Source of the DNA: Peteryoungia aggregata LMG 23059
Lineage (GTDB): Bacteria; Pseudomonadota; Alphaproteobacteria; Rhizobiales; Rhizobiaceae
Assembly (NCBI RefSeq): GCF_030814435.1
Contig: NZ_JAUSUW010000005.1
Coordinates: forward strand, 124,001-188,000
DNA: 64,000 nucleotides
Direction of reading: 5' to 3'
In this document: positions 38,232 through 48,680 of the stretch, piece by piece
Layout: each line of letters opens with the position of its first letter
How positions within the stretch are numbered: position 1 is the stretch's first letter
Notes under the pieces: model-generated
The model's input: only the letters and a program-made list of their open reading frames with translations
What the model was told of the DNA's origin: nothing
The model's database searches: none
Made by a program: the position numbers and the translations under genes

Positions 38232-39260
38232 ATGACAGCACAACCCCGTCCCGCCAAAGCCATGATCCTCGGTTGCCTCGGCCAGCGCTTGAGCGCTGAC
38301 GAGAAGGCCTTCTATCGCGACGAGCAGCCCTGGGGCTTCATCCTTTTCGGCCGCAATATCGGCGAGGCCGAGCAGGTCAAGGACCTCGTTTCGGAGATGC
38401 GCGAGACCGTCGGTGGCGGATCGCATGTGCCCGTGCTGATCGACCAGGAAGGCGGCCGCGTCCAGCGGATCCGCGAGCCGATCGCGCCGCGTTATCCCTC
38501 GGGCGCCGATCTCGGTGCGCTCTACAATCAGGATGTGGACAAGGGCCTGCGGGCCGCCTGGTTGATGTCACGCCTGCATGCCTTTGATCTCTATCGCCTG
38601 GGCATTAATGTTGACTGCCTGCCCGTGCTCGACGTGCCGATCGAGGGCGCCTCCAATGTCATCGGCAATCGTGCCTATTCGAATGATCCGCATGTGGTCG
38701 CGAGGATGGGCCAGGCGGCAGCGGACGGATTGAAGGCCGGTGGCGTGCTGCCCGTGATGAAGCACATGCCGGGCCATGGTCGCGGCATGGCCGACAGCCA
38801 TCATGAGTTGCCTGTCGTCACCGTGCCGCGTGGCGAGTTGGAGAGGCACGACTTCGTGCCCTTCAAGGCGCTGGCCAACGAGCTGATGGGCATGAGCTGC
38901 CATGTCGTGTATACCGACATCGACCCCGATCACCCGGCTTCGACCTCGCGCATCGTCACCGAGGAAATCGTGCGCAAGGCGATCGGCTTTGAGGGCCTGC
39001 TGATGTCCGACGATATCTCGATGAATGCGCTCAAGGGCACGATCGGCGAACGCGCGGTCCGTATTGCCGCGGCCCTCGACGTGGTCCTGCATTGTCATGG
39101 TCACATGGACGAGATGAAGGCTGTCGCCGCTGCCGTCTCGGAGCTCTCCGGCAGGGCTCGCGAGCGGGCGGATGCCGTCGAAACGGCATTTGTCAGCCCA
39201 GACGCTGCCGACGAGCTGTCCTTGCGTGACGAATTTGCAAACCTGATGGCGGTGGCCTGA
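38232..39260 (+). CDS. nagZ: beta-N-acetylhexosaminidase
   Basis: A 342-residue GH3 enzyme. LIDQEGGRVQRI, KHMPGHGRGMADSHHELP (the His-rich catalytic loop, near 178-190) and LLMSDDISMNAL (the nucleophile Asp near residue 260) are the NagZ signatures. It removes N-acetylglucosamine from anhydro-muropeptides in cytoplasmic cell-wall recycling, linking to AnmK later in the window. The start is the ATG of MTAQPRPAK; the upstream extension is unlikely. Its TGA overlaps the scpA ATG by one base. Confidence 0.95.
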   Translation: MTAQPRPAKAMILGCLGQRLSADEKAFYRDEQPWGFILFGRNIGEAEQVKDLVSEMRETVGGGSHVPVLIDQEGGRVQRIREPIAPRYPSGADLGALYNQDVDKGLRAAWLMSRLHAFDLYRLGINVDCLPVLDVPIEGASNVIGNRAYSNDPHVVARMGQAAADGLKAGGVLPVMKHMPGHGRGMADSHHELPVVTVPRGELERHDFVPFKALANELMGMSCHVVYTDIDPDHPASTSRIVTEEIVRKAIGFEGLLMSDDISMNALKGTIGERAVRIAAALDVVLHCHGHMDEMKAVAAAVSELSGRARERADAVETAFVSPDAADELSLRDEFANLMAVA

Positions 39261-40129
39261 TGGTGCGTGGCCCCGTCCAGCCGACGATCGTCACCCGGGC
39301 CTCTCAGGGAGAGACGCTCGCGCCGACGCCGATGGACAGTCTCTGGCAGGACAATGCTGAAGAGCGGGCCGCGAGCGATCCAGCGCTTGTCATCGACGTG
39401 GCTGGCTTCGAAGGGCCGCTTGACCTTCTCCTCTTCCTCGCCCGCAACCAGAAGGTCGATCTCGCCCGGATCTCGGTTCTGGCGCTTGCCGAGCAGTATC
39501 TGCTCTTCATCGAAAGCGCCCGCCGTATCCGGATCGAACTGGCTGCCGATTATCTGGTGATGGCGGCGTGGCTCGCCTATCTGAAATCGCGCCTTCTGAT
39601 CCCGCAGCAGCCGAAAGATGATGGCCCTTCCGGTGAGGAGATGGCGCAGACGCTTGCCTTCCGCCTCAAGCGCCTGGAGGCCATGCGCGAGGCCGCGTCC
39701 CGGCTGATCAATCGCAATCGTCTCGGTCGTGACGTCCATGCCCGCGGAGCACCGGAGCATGTGCCTTCGCGCGCTGTCAGCGCCTACGAGGCCTCCCTCT
39801 ATGATCTTCTTACGGCCTATGCGTCACTGCGCCAGCGTCAGTCGATCACCCAGGTGACGATCGAGCGGCGGCGTGTGTGGTCGCTGTCGGACGCCAGGGG
39901 TATCCTGACCCGGATGATCGGCGAGATTTCCGACTGGACCGCGCTCGATCACTTCCTGCTGCGTTATCTGCCGAGTCCGGAGGAGCGTGTGACGGCGATT
40001 GCCAGCGCCTTTGCCGCCTCGCTCGAACTGGTCCGCGAGGGGCGCCTGGAAATTCGCCAGGAAGGGGCTTTCCAGCCGATCTACATGCGCAGTGGCCCGA
40101 AGGCCGAAGCCTTGAGATCGGTGGAGTAA
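39260..40129 (+). CDS. scpA: segregation and condensation protein A
   Basis: A 289-residue kleisin. FEGPLDLLLFLARNQKVDLARISV and YLVMAAWLAYLKSRLLIPQ are the ScpA N-terminal block, and the C-terminal winged-helix end ALDHFLLRYLPS to FQPIYMR is family-like. It bridges SMC heads in the condensin complex. TGATG overlap with nagZ indicates translational coupling. scpB follows five bases later. Confidence 0.94.
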   Translation: MVRGPVQPTIVTRASQGETLAPTPMDSLWQDNAEERAASDPALVIDVAGFEGPLDLLLFLARNQKVDLARISVLALAEQYLLFIESARRIRIELAADYLVMAAWLAYLKSRLLIPQQPKDDGPSGEEMAQTLAFRLKRLEAMREAASRLINRNRLGRDVHARGAPEHVPSRAVSAYEASLYDLLTAYASLRQRQSITQVTIERRRVWSLSDARGILTRMIGEISDWTALDHFLLRYLPSPEERVTAIASAFAASLELVREGRLEIRQEGAFQPIYMRSGPKAEALRSVE

Positions 40130-40134
40130 CGACC

Positions 40135-40869
40135 ATGGCTGATGTCGACGATCTGGAGCCGGACGGCAGCATCGAGACGGAGGAGGGCGGTCATTCCGCC
40201 TCACTTCGTGCGGAACTCGACCGCCGCGAGGCGCGGCGGATCGCCGAAGCGCTGGTCTTCGCATCCGCCCAGCCGGTTTCCACGGCATTCATCGAGGAGC
40301 GCCTCCCGCGTGGAGTTTCAGCGCGCGAGATCCTGCACCAGTTGAAAGACGACTATGCCGCTCGCGGCGTCAACCTCGTTCAGGTCGATGATCACTGGGC
40401 ATTCCGCACGGCAGCCGACCTTTCCTTTGCGATCCGCAGCGATGAGGCCGAGGTGAAGAAACTCTCGCGTGCCGCCCTCGAGGTGCTCGCGATCATTGCC
40501 TATCACCAGCCTGTGACGCGCGCCGAGATCGAGGATATCAGGGGTGTGCAGACGTCGAAGGGTACGCTTGACGTGCTGATGGAAGCAGGGTGGGTCCGGT
40601 TCCGCGGTCGTCGCCGTTCGCCTGGACGGCCGGTAACGCTCGGCACCACCCGCGATTTCCTCGATCACTTCGGCCTGGAGGAGCTCCGGGATCTTCCAGG
40701 TCTCGAAGAATTGAAGGGGGCTGGGCTGCTCTCCGGCCGTATCCCGGCCAATTTCAACATTCCCCTTCCGATGGGCCATGACGAGCTCTCGGAGGAGGAA
40801 GATCCGATCACGCAACTGGATCTCGAGGAACTCGGCCTCTTGACTCCGGGCGGTGAAGCAGAGGAATAG
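40135..40869 (+). CDS. scpB: segregation and condensation protein B
   Basis: A 244-residue protein with two winged-helix domains. RRIAEALVFASAQPVSTAFIEERLP, AALEVLAIIAYHQPVTRAEIEDIRGV and GRPVTLGTTRDFLDHFGLEELRDLPGLEEL are ScpB signatures. It dimerises and binds ScpA to regulate the SMC complex. ATG is five bases after the scpA stop. The C-terminus is acidic (DELSEEEDPITQLDLEELG). Confidence 0.95.
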   Translation: MADVDDLEPDGSIETEEGGHSASLRAELDRREARRIAEALVFASAQPVSTAFIEERLPRGVSAREILHQLKDDYAARGVNLVQVDDHWAFRTAADLSFAIRSDEAEVKKLSRAALEVLAIIAYHQPVTRAEIEDIRGVQTSKGTLDVLMEAGWVRFRGRRRSPGRPVTLGTTRDFLDHFGLEELRDLPGLEELKGAGLLSGRIPANFNIPLPMGHDELSEEEDPITQLDLEELGLLTPGGEAEE

Positions 40870-40963
40870 GGTCAGCTTTTTCAACGGTGACCGGTGCCGT
40901 CCCGGATCGTCTGCGGCATTCCGGTGCGCGGACAGACCGGCTGCGGACCGTGCGGACGATAGA

Positions 40964-42091
40964 ATGAACCCAGCGAAGACCCACCATGGAGATGGTCAGC
41001 GGACTGCGGGCGTGACCTTTGCCGCCCGCTTGACCTTCGAGGATATTCGTCACCGCTACCATGGAAAGGACACGATCTGCGGTGTTTCGCTGACGGCCGA
41101 ACCTGGCGAGGTGCTGTGCCTGCTCGGCCCCTCGGGGTCGGGCAAGACGACACTGCTCAGGATTGCCGCCGGCATTGAGGCGCAGGCCTCGGGCCGTGTT
41201 GTCATCAACGACCGCGAAGTCGCGGGACCATCGATGTTCCTGCCGCCGGAGAAGCGTGGCATCGGGCTGATGTTCCAGGATTTTGCCCTGTTCCCGCACA
41301 TGAGCGTCCTCGACAATGTCCGCTTCGGTCTGACTGCGCTCCCCCGCAAGGACGCGGTCGCAGAGGCGATGGCTGCTCTGGAGCGGGTTGGGCTTGCCCA
41401 CTATGCAGAGATGTTTCCGCATGCCCTTTCGGGGGGCGAACAGCAGCGCGTGGCACTGGCCCGGGCACTTGCGCCCCGCCCGAGCGTCCTGCTCATGGAT
41501 GAGCCGTTTTCAGGTCTCGATTCCCGGCTGAAGGACACGGTGCGGGCCGATACGCTCGCAATTTTGCGTGAAAGCCGAGCGACCGCCGTCGTCGTCACCC
41601 ATGATGCCGAGGAGGCCATGCGTATGGCCGACCGCATTGCGTTGCTGAAGAATGGCCGGCTGGTCCAGGTGGGAACCTCCGATGATCTCTATCGGCGTCC
41701 CAGGGACATCTTCGCCGCAGCCTTTTTCTCCGAAATCAACGAGTTTTCGGGCCGAGTCGTGGTTGGGCAGGTCGATACGCCCCTGGGCAAGGCGCCGGCA
41801 GGCGCGATTGCCGACGGGACCGAAGTGGATGTGGCGGTGCGCCTTTCGGGTGTTTCTGTCCACAACAGCGGAGGCCCGATCCCGGCGCGCATACTTGCCC
41901 GCCGCTTTCTGGGCGTGGTCGAGCTCCTCGAACTGGCCGTTCCGGGGACCGAGCGACCTGTCCGCGCGCGCATTCGTGCCGACATCTTGTCACCAGGTGT
42001 GCGTGACGTCACGATTGCGGTTGAGCCCAAAGACATTTTGGTGTTTGAAAAGACACCGGAAAGCCCCTACATCGGGGAAACGCAAATCTAA
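40964..42091 (+). CDS. orphan ABC transporter ATP-binding protein (FbpC-like)
   Basis: A 375-residue ABC ATPase. Walker A GPSGSGKTT, signature LSGGEQQR, Walker B LLMDEPFSGLD, H-loop VVTHDAEEA. The C-terminal TOBE-type region (from about residue 245) resembles the Fe(III) and polyamine or sugar transporter ATPases of the FbpC/PotA type. No permease or binding protein lies beside it. The open frame extends upstream into the scpB end but the start at MNPAKTHHG is preferred. It sits between scpB and tatA, which are usually adjacent in rhizobia, so it may be an insertion. Confidence 0.85.
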   Translation: MNPAKTHHGDGQRTAGVTFAARLTFEDIRHRYHGKDTICGVSLTAEPGEVLCLLGPSGSGKTTLLRIAAGIEAQASGRVVINDREVAGPSMFLPPEKRGIGLMFQDFALFPHMSVLDNVRFGLTALPRKDAVAEAMAALERVGLAHYAEMFPHALSGGEQQRVALARALAPRPSVLLMDEPFSGLDSRLKDTVRADTLAILRESRATAVVVTHDAEEAMRMADRIALLKNGRLVQVGTSDDLYRRPRDIFAAAFFSEINEFSGRVVVGQVDTPLGKAPAGAIADGTEVDVAVRLSGVSVHNSGGPIPARILARRFLGVVELLELAVPGTERPVRARIRADILSPGVRDVTIAVEPKDILVFEKTPESPYIGETQI

Positions 42092-42103
42092 GGAGTGGCA
42101 GGC

Positions 42104-42322
42104 ATGGGTTCGTTTAGCATTTGGCACTGGATCATCGTTCTGGCGATTGTCCTGCTTCTCTTCGGCCGTGGCAAGATCCCGGAACTGATGGGTGACGTTG
42201 CCAAGGGCATCAAGAGCTTCAAGAAGGGCATTAGCGAGGACGACGCCGAGAGCCAGGCGGCCTCCAACGCCCAGCCCACGGCGACGAAGACGGTCGACCA
42301 CAAGGCCGACGAGGTGAAGTGA
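42104..42322 (+). CDS. tatA: Sec-independent translocase component TatA
   Basis: A 72-residue TatA. A short N-terminal segment [17 protein letters not shown] is followed by [24 protein letters not shown], the amphipathic TatA helix with the FGxGKIPEL hinge. AGGAG at good spacing fixes the ATG. It forms the export pore for folded Tat substrates such as the CpdB protein of this window. First gene of tatABC. Confidence 0.97.
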   Translation: MGSFSIWHWIIVLAIVLLLFGRGKIPELMGDVAKGIKSFKKGISEDDAESQAASNAQPTATKTVDHKADEVK

Positions 42323-42364
42323 TCGGCTTCAGCCGATCTGGCGGGCAGCTCGACGGGCTGCCCG
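42321..42364 (+). other. tandem hairpins between tatA and tatB
   Basis: GATCGGCT/AGCCGATC (42321-42338) and CGGGCAGC/GCTGCCCG (42342-42364) form two stable hairpins just after the tatA stop without T tracts. Position fits differential mRNA stability: TatA is needed in large excess over TatB. Confidence 0.5.
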
Positions 42365-42435
42365 TAATTCGTTGAACTGTCGGAAGACAGGCGCCCGTTC
42401 GCGGCGCCATGGCGTGGCATCAGGAGCCCGTTTGC

Positions 42436-43248
42436 ATGCTGGATATTGGCTGGACCGAGCTGTTGGTGATCGCCGTCATCCTGATCGTCGTGGTGGGCCC
42501 CAAGGACCTGCCGCCGATGATCCGGGCCTTCGGCAAGATGACGAAGCGACTTCGCCAGACTGCGGGCGAATTCCGCGCGCAGTTCGACGAGGCGCTGCGC
42601 GAAGCCGAGCTTGACGATCTCAAGAACTCCGTCAACGATCTTCGCTCGCTCAATCCGGCAAATACGATCCGGGAAACCCTGAACCCGCTTCGCCAGATGG
42701 GCCAGGAGATCAAGTCTGATCTGGAGCGTTCGACGCGGCCGGACAGCAAGTCCGCCTCAACCGACGAGGATTTTGAGCAGAATTCGATCCTTCCGGATCT
42801 GCCGTTCGGTCTGGACGAGCCGCCGCAGGAGCTGAAGCCGGTGGCACAGACGCCGGCGCAGCCAGCACCGGCTCCACAGGCAGTGCCGGCTCCCGCGCCC
42901 GCTGTAGCGGTGCCTGCATCGGCCTCCGCTGTACCTGAAGCCACGACGTCTGCACCTGCGACCTCGTCTCCCGCCGCGCCGGCGCCAGCCAAGGCCAGGA
43001 AGACTGCGACCCAAAAGCCTTCTGCCAAGACAGAAGCCCCGGCCAAGAACCCGATAAAGCCAGCAAAGGCTGCGCCTGTCGCGAAGACGGTCGCTGCGCC
43101 AACGGCGGCACCGAAAACGGCTGCAGCTACAGCGAAGGCAAAACCTTCGAAGCCTGCCGCTGCCAAGGCGCCTTCGGCGCAGACACCCTCGACCGCCACA
43201 AAGGCGCCGGCCAAGCCGCGCAAGACCAAGAGTGAGGACCGCGCATGA
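42436..43248 (+). CDS. tatB: Sec-independent translocase component TatB
   Basis: A 270-residue TatB. MLDIGWTELLVIAVILIVVVGPKDLPPMIRAFGKM is the single membrane helix and hinge (the family GPKDLP form), followed by a helical region (TKRLRQTAGEFRAQFDEALREAELDDLKN). The long C-terminus is Ala/Pro/Lys-rich and typical of rhizobial TatB. It binds signal peptides with TatC. Its stop overlaps tatC by four bases (ATGA). Confidence 0.95.
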   Translation: MLDIGWTELLVIAVILIVVVGPKDLPPMIRAFGKMTKRLRQTAGEFRAQFDEALREAELDDLKNSVNDLRSLNPANTIRETLNPLRQMGQEIKSDLERSTRPDSKSASTDEDFEQNSILPDLPFGLDEPPQELKPVAQTPAQPAPAPQAVPAPAPAVAVPASASAVPEATTSAPATSSPAAPAPAKARKTATQKPSAKTEAPAKNPIKPAKAAPVAKTVAAPTAAPKTAAATAKAKPSKPAAAKAPSAQTPSTATKAPAKPRKTKSEDRA

Positions 43249-44054
43249 GCGGCGAGATCGACGACAAGCCCCAACCGCTGATCGAGCACCTGATTGAGCT
43301 CCGCTCGCGCCTCATCTGGGCGCTCGGCGCCTTCTTCGTCGCTTTCATCGTCTGCTTCTATTTCGCCAAGCAGCTCTTCAACCTGCTGGTCATCCCCTAC
43401 AAATGGGCGGTGTCCTGGGCCGGTCTGGATGTGACCAAGACCGAGTTGATCTACACGGCGCCCCAGGAATTCTTCTTCACCCAGGTCAAGGTCGCGGCCT
43501 TCTGCGCCATGGTCATCGCCTTTCCGGTGATCGCTTCGCAGGTCTACAAGTTCGTGGCCCCCGGTCTCTACAAGAACGAGCGCGCCGCCTTTCTGCCGTT
43601 CCTGGTCGCTTCGCCGATCCTCTTCCTGCTCGGCGCTTCGCTCGTGTATTTCATCTTCACGCCCATGGTGATGTGGTTCTTCCTGGCCATGCAGCAGGCG
43701 CCGGAAGAGGGCGGTGTCGCGATCTCGCTTTTGCCGCGCGTCTCAGAATATCTGAGCCTGATCATGACGCTGATCTTTTCCTTCGGGCTCGTCTTCCAGC
43801 TTCCGGTCGTCACCAGCCTCCTGGTGCGGGTCGGCATTCTGGAAAGCCAGTGGCTGGCCGACAAGCGCAAGTATTTCATCGTCGTCGCCTTCGTGATCGC
43901 CGCCATCGTCACGCCGCCCGATCCTCTCTCCCAGATCGGTCTTGCACTGCCGACGATCCTTCTCTACGAGGTGGCGATCTATGCGGCGCGACTCATCGAG
44001 AAGAAGCGCGCTGCCACGGACCTCGCCGAGGTCGGCTCGGCAGAGCAGACCTGA
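43245..44054 (+). CDS. tatC: Sec-independent translocase component TatC
   Basis: A 269-residue six-helix membrane protein. PLIEHLIELRSRLIWAL, IYTAPQEFFFTQVKVAAFCAMVIAFPVI, FVAPGLYKNERAAFLPF and FSFGLVFQLPV are family signatures, including the conserved Glu and Pro-rich patches. It recognises the twin-arginine motif. Coupled to tatB by an ATGA overlap; serS follows about 100 bases later. Confidence 0.97.
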   Translation: MSGEIDDKPQPLIEHLIELRSRLIWALGAFFVAFIVCFYFAKQLFNLLVIPYKWAVSWAGLDVTKTELIYTAPQEFFFTQVKVAAFCAMVIAFPVIASQVYKFVAPGLYKNERAAFLPFLVASPILFLLGASLVYFIFTPMVMWFFLAMQQAPEEGGVAISLLPRVSEYLSLIMTLIFSFGLVFQLPVVTSLLVRVGILESQWLADKRKYFIVVAFVIAAIVTPPDPLSQIGLALPTILLYEVAIYAARLIEKKRAATDLAEVGSAEQT

Positions 44055-44156
44055 GGCGATCCGGGCGGGCCGCCGCAGCCAACCCATCAAGACATGGGGC
44101 CGGACATGGCCGCCGGCCACTCCGCTCCCGGTCTAAGCACAAGACCTGGAACGACG

Positions 44157-45440
<1,284 letters not shown>

Positions 45441-45462
45441 TCACGCCGCGACCGGAGTGACC

Positions 45463-46233
45463 ATGCGCATCCTGCTGACGAATGACGACGGTATTCACGC
45501 TCCGGGGCTCGGCGCCCTGGAGCGAATTGCCCGCACCCTATCGGACGACGTCTGGATCGTCGCACCGGAGACCGACCAGAGCGGTCTCGCGCATTCGCTG
45601 ACCTTGTCGGAGCCCCTGCGCTTGCGGGAACTGGACGAGAAGAAGTTCGCACTGCGCGGGACCCCGACCGATTGCGTGATCATGGCGATCCGCAAGGTGC
45701 TCGACCGCAAGCCGGATCTGGTGCTGTCCGGCGTTAATGCCGGCGCCAATATGGCCGATGACGTGACCTATTCCGGAACCGTGGCCGGTGCGATTGAAGG
45801 AACCGTCCACGGCGTGCGTTCCTTCGCGCTAAGCCAGGCCTACAGCTACGAAGCCGGTGCGCCGATTCCGTGGCATGTGGCGGAAACGCTGGCGCCCGAC
45901 CTGCTCAGGAAACTGAGCAAGATCGACCTGCCACCGGGCAGCTTCCTCAATCTCAACTTTCCGAATTGCGAACCGGCTGAGGTGCAGGGCGTGGAAGTGA
46001 CGTCGCAGGGCAAGCTCGAATTCGGCCTCTCCGTGGAGGAGCGTCAGGACGGTCGCGGACTGCCGTATTATTGGCTGCGGTTCGGCGACCGCAAGGGTAA
46101 CTTCCGCGCCGGAACCGACATCCATGCGCTGCGTGAGAAGAAGATCTCGGTCACGCCGCTGAAGCTCGACATGACCGATTACGCCGTCCAGGATCGTGTT
46201 GCCGAGGCGCTTCTCGAGGGAGGAGACGCTTGA
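45463..46233 (+). CDS. surE: 5'-nucleotidase / stationary-phase survival protein SurE
   Basis: A 256-residue Sur[17 protein letters not shown] holds the metal-binding Asp-Asp, [16 protein letters not shown] and [24 protein letters not shown] are the family blocks. It dephosphorylates nucleotides (5'- and 3'-). GGAG precedes the ATG; a GTG two codons earlier is possible. The last codons overlap a TTG start of pcm. Confidence 0.95.
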   Translation: MRILLTNDDGIHAPGLGALERIARTLSDDVWIVAPETDQSGLAHSLTLSEPLRLRELDEKKFALRGTPTDCVIMAIRKVLDRKPDLVLSGVNAGANMADDVTYSGTVAGAIEGTVHGVRSFALSQAYSYEAGAPIPWHVAETLAPDLLRKLSKIDLPPGSFLNLNFPNCEPAEVQGVEVTSQGKLEFGLSVEERQDGRGLPYYWLRFGDRKGNFRAGTDIHALREKKISVTPLKLDMTDYAVQDRVAEALLEGGDA

Positions 46234-46883
46234 GATCGGCCCTCGTCGAGCGCGAGGGTTTCGCGGCGCTCGTGCTGCGCCTGCGGGCCGAGGGCATTAC
46301 CAATCTCGACCTCCTGACCGCTGTCGAGCAGACGCCGCGTTCGGCCTTCGTGCCACCGGAATATGCCCGCAGCGCCTATTCCAGCCGCTCGATCCCGATC
46401 GAGTGCGGCCAGTTCATGGAGGGCGCGGACCTCGCTGTACGCCTGCTCTCGCTTCTGCAGGTGAAGCCGGGCCATCGCGTGCTTGAGATCGGCACCGGCA
46501 GCGGCTTCGTCGCCGCCGTTCTCGGACGGCTCGCCGAGCGGGTCATCTCGATCGAGCGTTACAAGACACTGATCACCGGCGCCCAGCGCAGACTGGAGCA
46601 ACTGTCGATCCGCAACGTCATCCTCAGACAGGTCGATGGCTCGAACGGCTTGCCGGGCGAAGGGACCTTCGATCGCATCTTCTCGACGGCTGCCTACCCG
46701 TCGATGCCGCGCTTCTATGCCGAGCAGCTTGTCTCCGGTGGCATGTTGCTGGTGCCGTTGATGGTCGAGGAGGAGCGCTGCGTGATGGTGCGCCTGACGA
46801 AGACAGGCAGCCGCTTCGAACGGGAGGATATGTTCGAGGTGCCGTTTCTGCCGCTGCAGCCAAAAATCGCCCAGCATCTCTGA
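46230..46883 (+). CDS. pcm: protein-L-isoaspartate O-methyltransferase
   Basis: A 217-residue [15 protein letters not shown]-like block [27 protein letters not shown], and the SAM loop [16 protein letters not shown] match canonical Pcm. It methylates isoaspartyl residues to start their repair. The TTG start overlaps the surE stop and is preceded by GGGAGGAG; translational coupling is likely. surE-pcm followed by an NlpD-like lipoprotein is a conserved proteobacterial order. Confidence 0.92.
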   Translation: MRSALVEREGFAALVLRLRAEGITNLDLLTAVEQTPRSAFVPPEYARSAYSSRSIPIECGQFMEGADLAVRLLSLLQVKPGHRVLEIGTGSGFVAAVLGRLAERVISIERYKTLITGAQRRLEQLSIRNVILRQVDGSNGLPGEGTFDRIFSTAAYPSMPRFYAEQLVSGGMLLVPLMVEEERCVMVRLTKTGSRFEREDMFEVPFLPLQPKIAQHL

Positions 46884-47064
46884 CGAGGTGCCAGCTTTCT
46901 CGCTGACTCACCTGCCTTTCAGCCGAGCGAAGCCGGTCGGCCACTGCACGATTTATATGCGTATCGTCGAATTCGTTCATAACGAATCCACGGGGTTAAC
47001 CGCCCGGTAATACTAACGCGCTTTAATGAACCCACATCAAGTTGTGTCATATGTGGGTCGAGTC

Positions 47065-48597
47065 ATGCGTAAAAGTGTATCGCCGAAAGCTGGATTGCCT
47101 GTCGCCCGTTTGTGCGGTGTGCTCCTCCTGGCAGGTACTGCAGCCGGCTGCAGTTCGGATGCCTCGCGCTTCAGTTCGATCTTCTCCACCGACAATCTGA
47201 CCACGGCGTCGATCCCGCGCCAGTCGGCGCTGCGCAACCAGCCGCCGATTCCGGCCGAGAACATTGGTGGCGGTGCGATCTATGGGCAGCAGCAGCCGAT
47301 GCCGGCCAGCCCCTCCTATCAGCCGCCGGTATCCGCCCGCGCCGCCAGCACTCCGGCGCCGGTTCAGCGCGCCGAACTGGCTGCTCCATCTGGTATCGCG
47401 TCGCCGTCGAACAACAATTCCGAACGGGCCGCCGCCTTGGCGCAGCCCTTCCCGGCAGCGCCGCAGCAGGGCGGTGAGGTTGCCGCAGCCAATTCCGGCC
47501 AGGTACTTGCCGAGCCGCGCACAACGGGGACCACGCCGAAGCAGGGCGGCTGGTCGACTGCCGGTGCCGCCCGCGTGACGTTGCGCCCCGGCGAAACCAT
47601 TGCGACGCTCGCCGATCGCTATGGCGTGCCGCAAAAGGAAATCCTGAAGGCCAACGGCCTGACGCAGGTCTCCGATGCGGCGCCTGGCCAGCTGGTGATC
47701 ATTCCGACCTTCGGTGGTCCGAACCCGGCCCGTGCAGCCGCCGACGCATCCGGTCTGCCGACCGATGGTCGCAAGCCGGTGCTTCCGGGCGACCAGCAGC
47801 AGAACGTCGCTGTCCTGCCGACTGCGCCGAATTCCCGGGAGAAGCAGCAGGTTGCAGCCTCTGCTGCAACGGGCAAGACGACGAACGGTGCTGGCACGGG
47901 AGCGGGCTCCTACGTGGTCAAGCCGGGTGACTCGCTGGCACGCATCGCCAAAACCAACGGTGTGTCTGTCGACGACCTCAAGGCGGCGAACAGCCTGACC
48001 ACCGGCAACATCCGCATCGGTCAGGCCCTGGTCATTCCTGCAAAGTCTTCTGCCGCCCCATCTGCGGCCACCGCTCAGGCTGCTCCGGCTGCCGATCCGG
48101 TCAAGACAGCTTCCGTTCCGGCAGCTGGTCAGCCCGCCGAATACAAGGCGCCCGCCGCCACGAAGTCCGTGACGGACGTCGCTGCGGTCAAGCCCGAGAC
48201 CGCAGCGCCGGAAATGACTGGCATCGACAAGTATCGCTGGCCGGTTCGTGGCGCGGTCATCGCCAATTTCGGCGCCAATATCGACGGCAAGCGCAGTGAC
48301 GGGATTGCCATTTCGGTCCCGCCGGGCACGCCGATCAAGGCGGCGGAGAACGGTGTCGTCATCTATGCAGGCAATGGCCTGAAGGAGCTCGGCAATACGG
48401 TGCTCGTCCGCCACGACGACGGCAAGGTCACCGTTTATGGCCATGCCGACAGCCTTTCGGTCCAGCGTGGCCAGAAGGTGCAGCGCGGCCAGACCATCGC
48501 GACGTCAGGCATGACCGGAAACGTCAAGCGTCCGATGTTGCACTTCGAAGTCCGCAAGGATGCAGCCCCGGTCAACCCCATCACTTACCTGGAATAG
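47065..48597 (+). CDS. nlpD: LysM/LytM lipoprotein, NlpD-like amidase activator
   Basis: A 510-residue lipoprotein. The lipobox LAGTAAGC gives lipidation at the Cys near residue 29. Two LysM repeats (VTLRPGETIATLADRYGV and YVVKPGDSLARIAKTNGV, peptidoglycan binding) precede a C-terminal LytM domain. That domain keeps WPVRGAVIANFG and LHFEVRK but has RSDGIAIS where catalytic M23 enzymes have HxxxD-type ligands, so the zinc site is degenerate, as in NlpD/EnvC activators of division amidases. An upstream ATG 13 codons earlier lacks a ribosome binding site. Follows surE-pcm. Confidence 0.87.
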   Translation: MRKSVSPKAGLPVARLCGVLLLAGTAAGCSSDASRFSSIFSTDNLTTASIPRQSALRNQPPIPAENIGGGAIYGQQQPMPASPSYQPPVSARAASTPAPVQRAELAAPSGIASPSNNNSERAAALAQPFPAAPQQGGEVAAANSGQVLAEPRTTGTTPKQGGWSTAGAARVTLRPGETIATLADRYGVPQKEILKANGLTQVSDAAPGQLVIIPTFGGPNPARAAADASGLPTDGRKPVLPGDQQQNVAVLPTAPNSREKQQVAASAATGKTTNGAGTGAGSYVVKPGDSLARIAKTNGVSVDDLKAANSLTTGNIRIGQALVIPAKSSAAPSAATAQAAPAADPVKTASVPAAGQPAEYKAPAATKSVTDVAAVKPETAAPEMTGIDKYRWPVRGAVIANFGANIDGKRSDGIAISVPPGTPIKAAENGVVIYAGNGLKELGNTVLVRHDDGKVTVYGHADSLSVQRGQKVQRGQTIATSGMTGNVKRPMLHFEVRKDAAPVNPITYLE

Positions 48598-48620
48598 GTG
48601 TATTGCGTACCAGGTCAGTG

Positions 48621-48654
48621 AAAAGGCCCGGAGCTCGCGCTCCGGGCCTTTTTT
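48621..48654. terminator. bidirectional intrinsic terminator
   Basis: AAGGCCCGGAGC and GCTCCGGGCCTT form a 12-bp stem around TCGC, with TTTTTT on the plus strand and AAAA on the left. It lies between the nlpD-like gene and the convergent DUF815 gene and can serve both. Confidence 0.92.
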
Positions 48655-48680
48655 GCATGCAGCCGGGTCGGACCTTTGCC

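Noticed and set aside
40853-40963. Upstream extension of the FbpC-like ATPase overlapping scpB
   Set aside because: The 37 added residues are Arg-rich and non-conserved, and the family N-terminus begins after the chosen Met.
47047-48444. 465-codon frame antisense to the nlpD-like gene
   Set aside because: Arg/Gly-rich shadow of a Pro/Ala-rich coding region.
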